NCBI GenBank assembly: GCA_963712715.1
Contig: CAVQJI010000058.1
Span: forward strand, 124,001-188,000
Length of the DNA: 64,000 nt
Direction: 5' to 3'
Source: JAFEDN01 sp963712715
Lineage (GTDB): Bacteria > Pseudomonadota > Gammaproteobacteria > Coxiellales > Coxiellaceae
Of this stretch, positions 57,325 through 64,000 are shown piece after piece. Below the pieces are notes generated by a model. The model had not been told where the DNA came from and searched no databases. It was given only the letters and a program-made list of their open reading frames with translations. Within the stretch, counting starts at the first letter, position 1. Each line of letters opens with the position of its first letter. Position numbers and translations under genes: made by a program.

Positions 57325-58072
57325 TCAAAAGCTTTTCGAGTGACCGGTTTTACGAAAAAAACCCCCTTCATCGACAAAGGATTTTTCTTTGACATATAGT
57401 TTTAATACTTCCAGTATGAGATCCTCAGGCGTATTTTCTAATTTTTTAGATAGCTCATTTAAAGTGATTTTTTTGTTCTTCTTTTTAGTTTTTGTCGCAC
57501 GGTCCTGAATGGTAGAGAAGACACGGGATTTCCAGGTGTCCGAATACGCGTCTTTATAAATCGGTTGTCCTTTTTCATCCAGAGTGAAAAGCACCTTGGA
57601 ACCCGGTTGATGATGCACATCTCTTCGGTTATCCTCAAAACTGGCTGTTTCTTTCCAGAAATCAGTAGAACTGCGTCTCATCGTAACTTCCTGGATTCTG
57701 GCGGCAACGTCTGCAGTGACACCATTAAGTCGAAGTTCTTTATAGAAATTTTCCGAAACTGCCCGGGGGCTTTCCTTTCTTATTACTGCCCGCGCCACAG
57801 GCAACAATACTTATTTTTATATATGATCCCGGCGGAAACGAAAGTGAATTATTATTCATTTTTTTTAGGATTGAAATCACACGTTTGGCAAGCTCCTTAT
57901 AATGAATTCTCGAACCATCATCGCCGGATAAATATTCAGAGCCAGGTTTACAATGCGCTACTATAGGAAATCGGATTATGAGGGGAGTTTCTGAAGTCTT
58001 CGAAGAGGAATCAGGGGAATTTAGAGATTCATCTTTCGATTCCGATGCTTTTGATTCTTTTGAACCAGACAT
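57325..58072 (-). pseudogene. frameshifted gene, possibly a caspase-like (clan CD) cysteine peptidase
   Basis: Two overlapping frames form one protein. The first (from 58072) begins with a Ser-rich MSGSKESKASESKDES and contains IIRFPIVAHCKPGSEYLSGD and YIKISIVACGAGSN. It shifts near the C/G run at about 57770 into AVSENFYKELRLNGVTADVA and a basic C-terminus (TKTKKKNKKITLNELS). A His after a strand, then Cys in VACGAG at the end of a second strand, with a following helix, is the clan CD (C80/caspase-like) arrangement, but the usual HG is HC. About 245 residues if repaired. Family assignment is tentative. Confidence 0.45.
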
Positions 58073-58386
58073 TTTAAAAATGTACTATGACAATGATATT
58101 TTAGAAAAAACTTTCTATCCATCGCTAGTATGTTTTTGGAATCTTCTATTGTATTGAGACAACTTAAGATGTACTGATGAGTATAAACATGTTTCATCTA
58201 TTTTATTCTTTTTATTAACTTTTATATTTTAAAAAATTTTACACGATGAATATTAAGGTATTATTAGTACAAGTGGCAACTGATTAATTTTAGGTTAAAA
58301 TAGGTTCTGGAATTTTAGCAGACGCAACGAGCTGTCCGACCGGCGAGCAGTTGGTTCACTGGTTGGCATTCAGATAGGTAATCTAT
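58073..58386. other. non-coding AT-rich gap
   Basis: Strongly AT-rich; I see no gene, repeat or RNA structure. A short GC-richer piece near 58325-58365 (GAGCTGTCCGACCGGCGAGC) stands out and may be a fragment of a lost gene. Confidence 0.5.
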
Positions 58387-58677
58387 TTATGCTGATACTT
58401 CAAAATTATTCGGCTTAAGCCTGGCAATTCCTTCAGCTAATATCATTTTCATTAGCGATTGGTAAGGGACATCCTCCCTGTTAGCAAAAATCTTTAGCTC
58501 ATTAAAGAGAGTCTCAGGAAGCCGTAATGAAATTGTCTTCGTTGAAGCCTTTAAATTAGGAAATCTGGCTAACTTTGCTTTTGACCAATCAAGATATTCA
58601 GTAGAGTCATGCTCTTGCCAGAATATTCTTTCCTCTTCTTCAGTGGTAAATTTTGGAATTTTCTTTAGCTTGCTCAT
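58387..58677 (-). CDS. BrnA-type antitoxin
   Basis: A 96-residue protein with the BrnA/CopG layout: an N-terminal toxin-binding part (KFTTEEEERIFWQEHDSTEY) and a C-terminal ribbon-helix-helix (KTISLRLPETLFNELKIFAN, then VPYQSLMKMILAEGI). AGGAG lies seven to ten bases before the start. It lies 26 bases after the toxin gene, the usual toxin-first order. The frame is intact although its toxin is broken. Confidence 0.82.
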   Translation of the reverse strand: MSKLKKIPKFTTEEEERIFWQEHDSTEYLDWSKAKLARFPNLKASTKTISLRLPETLFNELKIFANREDVPYQSLMKMILAEGIARLKPNNFEVSA

Positions 58678-58703
58678 AAAATTTATGCTCCTTTTTGTTC
58701 ATA

Positions 58704-58965
58704 TCACGAGTCTGAAATTACCCTTATCAGAGAATTTCTTACTGTAAAGACAATTAATAACTCGCGATTATCATCGGTTCTACCCAATGCGTGTATACGC
58801 TGCTCACTGGCTGAATGTTTAACATCTTCTAGTATAAGCAGCGGCTCATTAAAAAATATTTGCTCACGACTCCCAATTAGAAACCCCATGCTTATTGGAG
58901 TTTTTATCCCGATTGCCCTCATCCCAATCAAAACCATTGAGGTGTTCAAAAAATATGTCATCCAT
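58704..58965 (-). pseudogene. BrnT-type toxin, frameshifted
   Basis: BrnT is a RelE-fold ribonuclease. The start MDDIFFEHLNGFDWDEGNRD then KNSNKHGVSNWES is followed by TGA; the rest, EQIFFNEPLLILEDVKHSAS to LLIVFTVRNSLIRVISDS, continues in another frame. Both parts fit BrnT (F-W-D family start, KHGVS, and the R-H/N end). The open frame beginning at 58961 is a false start in the wrong frame. Confidence 0.75.
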
Positions 58966-59024
58966 ATACGAATTGTATATGACTATAATATTAATTTCAA
59001 CCAGAGGACTGTTAACTGCCCCCG

Positions 59025-60113
59025 TTAATTATTATGGATCGTGGCGCCGCCCAGACAGATGTTATTGAGATAAAAAACAACCGACTGGCCAGGAGTGATG
59101 GCCCATTGCGGTCCGGTAAAATCAACTTTAAATTGCCGTTCATTGAGCTGGGTCAGGGAGCAGGGCGCATCAGTGTGGCGGTAGCGAATTTTTGCGGTGC
59201 ATTTTAACGGTAATTGGGGGGGCGTACCGGTTATCCAGTGCGCATTGTCACAGATTAATTGCCGCGAATAGAGCAGGGGATGATCATGACCCTGCGCGAC
59301 GATTAAAATATTTTGCGCGATATCTTTGCCCACGACATACCAGGGAATTTCTGCCGCATTTTTTTGACCGCCGATATGCAGACCCTGGCGCTGGCCGATG
59401 GTGTAAAACATTAAACCGTCGTGTTTTCCCATGACTTTACCTTCGGGCGTTTGCATCGTTCCCGGTTGGGCCAGAAAAAATTCGCTCAAAAAATTTTTAA
59501 AACGGCGTTCGCCGATAAAACAGATTCCGGTGCTGTCTTTTTTGCCATGATTCAATAAATTCGCCAGTTTCGCCAGCTCGCGAACGCGGGGTTTGGGTAA
59601 ATCGCCCACCGGGAACAGACTGTGACTTAACTCATACTGGCCTAAAGTATATAAAAAATAACTTTGATCTTTATTGGGGTCGGCGCCTTTCAATAATTGA
59701 AAAGTATCGCCGCTGCCATGAATTTGCGCATAGTGACCGGTCGCCAGCGCATCACCCCTTCGTAAGGCATGTTGCAGAAATACCTTAAATTTAATTTCCT
59801 TATTGCACCAGATGTCCGGGTTTGGAGTTCGCCCGGCGGCGAACTCATCCAGACAAGACTGGAACACATTGTTCCAGTATTCTTTGGCAAAATTAACGAC
59901 CTCAAAAGGGATATTCAATAAATCGCAAACGGCGCGGGCATCGCTCAAATCCTGTTGCGCATGACAATAAGGATCGTCATTTTCGGTTTCCCAGTTCTGC
60001 ATAAAAACGCCGAGTACCTCAAATCCCTGCCGCTGCAATAACAACGCCGAGACCGCCGAATCGACCCCGCCGGATAAGCCCACAACGATTTTTTTACGAT
60101 TGCCCGTGTTCAT
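59025..60113 (-). CDS. mnmA: tRNA-specific 2-thiouridylase MnmA
   Basis: Adds sulfur to wobble uridine 34 of Lys, Glu and Gln tRNAs. P-loop GLSGGVDSAVSALLL, catalytic Cys in WCNKEIKFKVF, the second Cys in STGICFIGERRFKNFL, and the tRNA-binding GRTPNPD are all present. The start MNTGNRKKIVVGLSG fits the family; upstream in-frame codons would run through a REP-like hairpin. It is divergent from tgt, another wobble-modifying enzyme. Confidence 0.95.
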   Translation of the reverse strand: MNTGNRKKIVVGLSGGVDSAVSALLLQRQGFEVLGVFMQNWETENDDPYCHAQQDLSDARAVCDLLNIPFEVVNFAKEYWNNVFQSCLDEFAAGRTPNPDIWCNKEIKFKVFLQHALRRGDALATGHYAQIHGSGDTFQLLKGADPNKDQSYFLYTLGQYELSHSLFPVGDLPKPRVRELAKLANLLNHGKKDSTGICFIGERRFKNFLSEFFLAQPGTMQTPEGKVMGKHDGLMFYTIGQRQGLHIGGQKNAAEIPWYVVGKDIAQNILIVAQGHDHPLLYSRQLICDNAHWITGTPPQLPLKCTAKIRYRHTDAPCSLTQLNERQFKVDFTGPQWAITPGQSVVFYLNNICLGGATIHNN

Positions 60114-60165
60114 ATATTGGATTATTAATGCATGATACTTGTACAATGTCAATTGGCCCCTCACC

Positions 60166-60201
60166 CTATCCCCTCTCCCCGAGTACATGGAGAGGGGATA
60201 G
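60166..60201. repeat. REP-like hairpin between mnmA and tgt
   Basis: CTATCCCCTCTCC and its exact complement (13 pairs) enclose the loop CCGAGTACAT. The same loop, CGAGTAC, is where the MITE at 56967 inserted in another copy of this hairpin. Confidence 0.7.
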
Positions 60202-60266
60202 GAGTTTTCATAAATTGCGTTTTCGAGCGAGATCTAGTAATTTATGCAACTGTGAAAAATAAAGAC

Positions 60267-61385
60267 ATGCATTTTGAACTGCTGGCCACCCATGGCGCGG
60301 CCAGGCGGGCGCGGCTCGCATTTCCACGGGGCGTCATTGATACACCGGCATTTATGCCCGTTGGCACCATCGCCACGGTAAAAGCTCTCACCACGCCGGA
60401 AGTAAAGGCTTGCGGCGCGCAGATTGTGCTGGGAAATACCTTTCATTTAATGCTGCGCCCAGGCCCCGAAATCATCCAGGCCCACGGCGGATTGCACGAT
60501 TTCATGCACTGGCAGGGACCCATTTTAACCGATTCGGGTGGATTTCAGGTCTTTAGCCTGGCGCAATTACGCACACTATCCGAGCGGGGAGTGATTTTTC
60601 GCTCGCCGATTGATGGCAACATGATTGACCTGACTCCGGAAAGCGCCATTCAAATGCAGCATGTTTTAAACTCCGACATTGTGATGGTGCTGGATGAATG
60701 CACACCGTATCCCGCCGGCGAGGAGCAGGCGCGGACTTCTCTGGAACTCAGCCTGCGCTGGGCGAAACGTTGCAAAGAGGCTCATGGCGACTCGGCCCAT
60801 GCTTTATTCGGTATCGTCCAGGGGGGTATGTACCCGGATTTGCGGCGGCAGTCTCTGGAAGGGTTAATGGACATTGAATTTGACGGTTATGCCATCGGTG
60901 GATTATCCGTCGGTGAGCCCAAGGATCTGATGCGGCATGTGCTGGAGAATTTAATGCCCCACATGCCCATCCACAAACCGCGTTACCTGATGGGAGTTGG
61001 CACTCCGGAAGATATCATCCAGGCTGTCTGCCGCGGGGTGGATATGTTTGATTGCGTGATGCCTACGCGCAACGCCCGCAACGGCCATCTGTTCACCAGT
61101 CAGGGTGTTGTGCGCATTCGCAACAGTCCATATCGCAACGATCTCAGGCCACTGGACCCGGAATGCGGCTGCGATACCTGCCTGCATTATAGCCGCGCCT
61201 ATCTGCACCATCTGTTTCGCACTCGCGAGATACTCGGCGCGCGTCTGAATTCCATTCATAATATTTATTTTTATCAACGGCTCATGCAGGGTTTGCGTCT
61301 GGCCATAGAAAGCGGTACATTAGATACTTTTGTTGACGGTTATTTTAGAAAAAACGCACGAGGAATTGACCATGTCACTATTTAA
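60267..61385 (+). CDS. tgt: queuine tRNA-ribosyltransferase
   Basis: Exchanges guanine 34 for preQ1 in Asp, Asn, His and Tyr tRNAs. Motifs: MPVGTIATVKALTT, GNTFHLMLRPG, DSGGFQVFSL with the general-acid Asp, GYAIGGLSVGE, the nucleophile in VDMFDCVMPTRNARNG, and zinc ligands in CGCDTCLHYSRAYLHHL. 372 residues. The ATG chosen gives MHFELLATHG; a GTG five codons upstream is possible. First gene of the tgt-yajC-secD-secF block, overlapping yajC. Confidence 0.95.
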   Translation: MHFELLATHGAARRARLAFPRGVIDTPAFMPVGTIATVKALTTPEVKACGAQIVLGNTFHLMLRPGPEIIQAHGGLHDFMHWQGPILTDSGGFQVFSLAQLRTLSERGVIFRSPIDGNMIDLTPESAIQMQHVLNSDIVMVLDECTPYPAGEEQARTSLELSLRWAKRCKEAHGDSAHALFGIVQGGMYPDLRRQSLEGLMDIEFDGYAIGGLSVGEPKDLMRHVLENLMPHMPIHKPRYLMGVGTPEDIIQAVCRGVDMFDCVMPTRNARNGHLFTSQGVVRIRNSPYRNDLRPLDPECGCDTCLHYSRAYLHHLFRTREILGARLNSIHNIYFYQRLMQGLRLAIESGTLDTFVDGYFRKNARGIDHVTI

Positions 61386-61755
61386 TTTTTTGGGTATTGG
61401 GAATGCTTTCGCCGATGCGGTGCAAACCGCCGCCACCGCTCCGGGCGCTACGCCTCCGGCAGGTCAGATGGGAGGGTTTTTGCACATGCTTCCCATGCTG
61501 ATTTTATTTATCCTGGTTTTTTATTTTCTGTTGGTCAGACCGCAAACCAAACGCGCCAAAGATCAAAAAAAATTAATCAGCAGTATCGCGATTGGGGACG
61601 AAGTCATGACCGCGGGCGGCATCATTGGCCGTATTTCCCGGCTGAAAGATAATTTCGTTGCATTGAACATAGCCAAAGGAGTGGAGATCACCGTGCAAAA
61701 AAGTTCTGTCGTCTCCGTGTTGCCCAAAGGCACCCTGGATTTTAACGACGCATGA
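61372..61755 (+). CDS. yajC: Sec translocon accessory subunit YajC
   Basis: A 127-residue protein with one membrane helix (LPMLILFILVFYFLLV) followed by RPQTKRAKDQKKLISSIAIG and DEVMTAGGIIGRI, the YajC pattern. AGGA lies eight to ten bases before the ATG, inside the end of tgt. The stop overlaps the secD start (ATGA). Confidence 0.95.
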   Translation: MSLFNFLGIGNAFADAVQTAATAPGATPPAGQMGGFLHMLPMLILFILVFYFLLVRPQTKRAKDQKKLISSIAIGDEVMTAGGIIGRISRLKDNFVALNIAKGVEITVQKSSVVSVLPKGTLDFNDA

Positions 61756-63638
61756 ACCGGTACCCGTTGTGGCGCTATCTTTTGCTGGGGTTGTTGATCA
61801 TCCTTGGCATTCTTTATGCCTTGCCCAATTTGTATGGTGAAGACTATGCCGTGCAGGTTCAGGCCAAAGGCGGGGCCGTGATCTCTGCGTCATTGAATGA
61901 TCAGATTGCTCAGGCCCTTAACTCCGCGCAAATTCCCTATAAATCAATCACGCACCAACCTTATGCTTACCTGATTCGCTTTAAGGAGCCGGAATACCAG
62001 TTAAAAGCGCAGGATACTTTACAGGCCGCGCTGGGCCCAGATTATACGGTCGCTCTGAATTTGGCTGATAAAACTCCCGCCTGGTTGCTGGCTATCGGCG
62101 CGAAACCCATGAAACTCGGTCTGGATTTACGCGGCGGCATTCATTTTCTTCTGGAAGTGGATACCACGACCATGCTTAAAGACCAAAAAACCAGCGACAT
62201 GCATAACATGGCCATTTCTTTGCGCGATCAACAAATACGTTACTCCGGTTTGATGATCGGGCCGTCGGGTGACATCGTCATTCAATTTCGCGATGCGCAG
62301 TCACGGGACGCTGGCATTCCGGCACTGAAAAAAGATTATCCGGATTACCGGTTTTCTCCTTCCTCGGGCTATGATGTCACTGGTGCGATCACACCGGAGG
62401 CGCAAATAAAATTGAGTGAATATGCGGTCAGTCAAAATATTACCATCCTCAATAACAAGGTCAATGAACTCGGCGTCGCTGAACCGGTCATCCAGCAGCA
62501 AGGCAAAAATCAGATCAGCGTCGATTTGCCGGGGATCCAGGATACCGCTCGGGCTAAAGCGATTATCGGCAAAGTGGCCACCGTGCGTTTTCAGTTGCAG
62601 GACCTTGAGCATGACGCCGCCGCGGCGGCGGCCAGCTCCGGCATCGTTCCCACAGGCTCGACATTGTATACTTTTGAAGGCCACCCTTATCTGTTGAAAG
62701 ACCAGATTGTGCTGCACGGCGCTTCCATTCTCCACGCTACCGCGACGACGGATGAAAATGGCCGCCCCGCGGTTGCGGTGAGGGCCGGCGGCAGTGAAGT
62801 GGCGTCGTTTAATCGCGTCACCCGCGCCAATGTCAATAAACCGATGGCGACCGTTTATGTCGAAACGCAGGTCGCAAAAAAAATGGTCAACGGCCAGCCG
62901 GTTAGCCAAAACCGCCAGGTCGCATCGATTATCAATATCGCTAATATTAATCAGGCGTTGGGCGCGCAGTTTCAGATTATGGGATTATCTTCCACCCGCG
63001 AAGCCCAGGATTTGGCATTGCAGTTACGTTCAGGCGCTTACTCCGCACCCCTTGCTTTTGTGCAGGAACGTTTGATCGGCCCCAGTTTAGGTAAAGAAAA
63101 TATTCGTCAGGGAATTACTTCGATGGTCGTCGCCATGGCGCTGGTGGCGATCTTTATGCTGTTTTATTATCACTTATTTGGCCTGTTTGCCGATCTGGCG
63201 CTGGTCTTAAATACCATTTTTATCATCGCGGTCATGTCCCTGCTCGGCGCCACACTGACGCTGCCGGGCATCGCCGGTATGGTCCTGACCATCGGCATGG
63301 CGGTGGACGCCAACGTGTTGATTAACGAGCGCATCCGCGAAGAACTGCGCAATGGCATGTCTCCGCAGGCCAGTATCCATGCGGGTTATGAGCGGGCGTT
63401 TAACACCATCGTCGATTCCAACGTCACTACTTTAATCGTGGCGATCATTTTATTCGCGCTGGGAACCGGCCCGGTGCAAAGTTTTGCGATCACACTCAGT
63501 ATCGGCATTCTCAGTTCCATGGTGACCGCGGTATTTTTTACACGCGCTCTGGTGAATTTAACTTACGGGTGGCGCAGTGTGAAACGGTTGCCCATCGGCA
63601 TTCGTGTATCACCAGTCCGTAAAGAGGCGCGGAGTTAA
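61752..63638 (+). CDS. secD: protein translocase subunit SecD
   Basis: Inner-membrane component that uses the proton gradient to complete protein export. One N-terminal helix, a large periplasmic domain with GLDLRGGIHFLLEVD and NKVNELGVAEPVIQQQGKNQ, then five helices including IAGMVLTIGMAVDANVLINE and IREELRNGMS. 628 residues, standard. Overlaps yajC by four bases and is followed by secF after two bases. Confidence 0.96.
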   Translation: MNRYPLWRYLLLGLLIILGILYALPNLYGEDYAVQVQAKGGAVISASLNDQIAQALNSAQIPYKSITHQPYAYLIRFKEPEYQLKAQDTLQAALGPDYTVALNLADKTPAWLLAIGAKPMKLGLDLRGGIHFLLEVDTTTMLKDQKTSDMHNMAISLRDQQIRYSGLMIGPSGDIVIQFRDAQSRDAGIPALKKDYPDYRFSPSSGYDVTGAITPEAQIKLSEYAVSQNITILNNKVNELGVAEPVIQQQGKNQISVDLPGIQDTARAKAIIGKVATVRFQLQDLEHDAAAAAASSGIVPTGSTLYTFEGHPYLLKDQIVLHGASILHATATTDENGRPAVAVRAGGSEVASFNRVTRANVNKPMATVYVETQVAKKMVNGQPVSQNRQVASIINIANINQALGAQFQIMGLSSTREAQDLALQLRSGAYSAPLAFVQERLIGPSLGKENIRQGITSMVVAMALVAIFMLFYYHLFGLFADLALVLNTIFIIAVMSLLGATLTLPGIAGMVLTIGMAVDANVLINERIREELRNGMSPQASIHAGYERAFNTIVDSNVTTLIVAIILFALGTGPVQSFAITLSIGILSSMVTAVFFTRALVNLTYGWRSVKRLPIGIRVSPVRKEARS

Positions 63639-63640
63639 TC

Positions 63641-64000
63641 ATGGAGTTTTTCAAAGCCAATACTCATATCCGGTTCATGAAGCAACGAAAAGGCGCGGCT
63701 ATTTTTTCCGTGCTGATTTTTGTGGCATCGATTATCGCTCTTATTACTCAGGGATTAACTTTGGGTCTGGATTTTACCGGCGGCAGTCAGGCTTCGGTGT
63801 CTTTCCAGCAACCTCCAAATATTGAAGACATTCGCACGAAACTGGCGACGGCGGGATTTAAACATGCGATCGTGCAAAGTTATAGCCGGAAAGAAGTGTC
63901 TATTCGACTGGCCCCGCAAAAGGGCCTCAGTCAGGAGCAATTACATCAACGGTTAGAAGCAGCGCTGCCCGGTGCGGTTATCGGTAGTTCTGATTATATC
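63641..64000 (+). CDS. secF: protein translocase subunit SecF (5' part)
   Basis: The first 120 residues are in the window: a membrane helix (GAAIFSVLIFVASIIALI) and the conserved LTLGLDFTGGSQASVSF, then the start of the periplasmic domain. It forms a complex with SecD. The gene runs off the right edge of the window. Confidence 0.94.
   Translation, partial: MEFFKANTHIRFMKQRKGAAIFSVLIFVASIIALITQGLTLGLDFTGGSQASVSFQQPPNIEDIRTKLATAGFKHAIVQSYSRKEVSIRLAPQKGLSQEQLHQRLEAALPGAVIGSSDYI

Noticed and set aside
1..64000. tRNA or rRNA genes
   Set aside because: Scanning both strands for T-loop-like GGTTCGANTCC with a paired acceptor stem and for rRNA signatures gave nothing convincing; GTTCGA hits lie in coding sequence or in the TCATTGCGAGC repeats.

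Overview
The window looks like a piece of chromosome from a host-associated gammaproteobacterium of the order Legionellales, most likely Coxiellaceae-like. The core genes are typical gammaproteobacterial blocks: rpsF-rpsR-DUF2232-rplI-dnaB-alr-sdhE, rluD-pgeF-htrA, bamD, and tgt-yajC-secD-secF. Between them sit genes for eukaryotic-like proteins (F-box, ankyrin, protein kinase) of the kind intracellular bacteria inject into hosts, plus an intein in dnaB, toxin-antitoxin remnants, palindromic mini-transposons and several broken genes. The genus is inference; no rRNA or tRNA gene was seen.

Layout. 0-6.5 kb: the start of a glutamine-synthetase-like gene, a peptide transporter, rseP, a Sel1 lipoprotein, a fatty-acid desaturase, ung (frameshifted at its 3' end) and rlpA. 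6.5-8.1 kb: a dispersed repeat and an AT-rich eukaryotic-type kinase. 8.2-14.5 kb: the ribosomal/replication block, with a 420-residue intein in DnaB and a mini-transposon lodged inside the hairpin terminator after rplI. 14.7-31.1 kb: a 16-kb tandem array of giant paralogues on the minus strand. Each has an N-terminal helical/acidic region, an F-box and two homologous ankyrin-type modules. Two copies are intact (1325 and 1484 aa), two are broken, and one is reduced to its two ends. 31.1-36.6 kb: repeats, htrA, pgeF, rluD and a Lon-like protease. 36.6-43.5 kb: a DUF234-type ATPase with an unusual four-site palindrome at its start, bamD, a dolichol-kinase-like membrane protein, nadE, a DUF498 protein, an L,D-transpeptidase-like protein and rlmB. 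43.5-45 kb: a VapBC-like toxin-antitoxin pair and an Rpn-family pseudogene. 45.1-50.6 kb: a 1836-residue surface protein with an N-terminal barrel-like region and about eleven Ig-like modules. 51-55.6 kb: an intact Rpn-family gene, a perfect 24-bp hairpin, and mfd broken by a frameshift and a 148-bp repeat insertion. 55.7-59 kb: a gene graveyard holding secreted-protein fragments, antitoxin/toxin remnants, nested mini-transposons, a frameshifted caspase-like gene and BrnTA with a broken toxin. 59-64 kb: mnmA, tgt, yajC, secD and the start of secF.

The most unusual system is the F-box/ankyrin array. It appears to have grown by tandem duplication, exchanged segments between copies, and to be losing copies by deletion between short direct repeats, frameshift and internal collapse. 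All copies, even the fossil, keep the same C-terminal tail ending close to TTQFGL. F-box proteins recruit substrates to eukaryotic SCF ubiquitin ligases, so the cluster is best read as a bank of candidate secreted effectors. Two DNA-repair genes (ung, mfd) are broken at homopolymer runs. That could be genome decay or long-read assembly error, and both are flagged.
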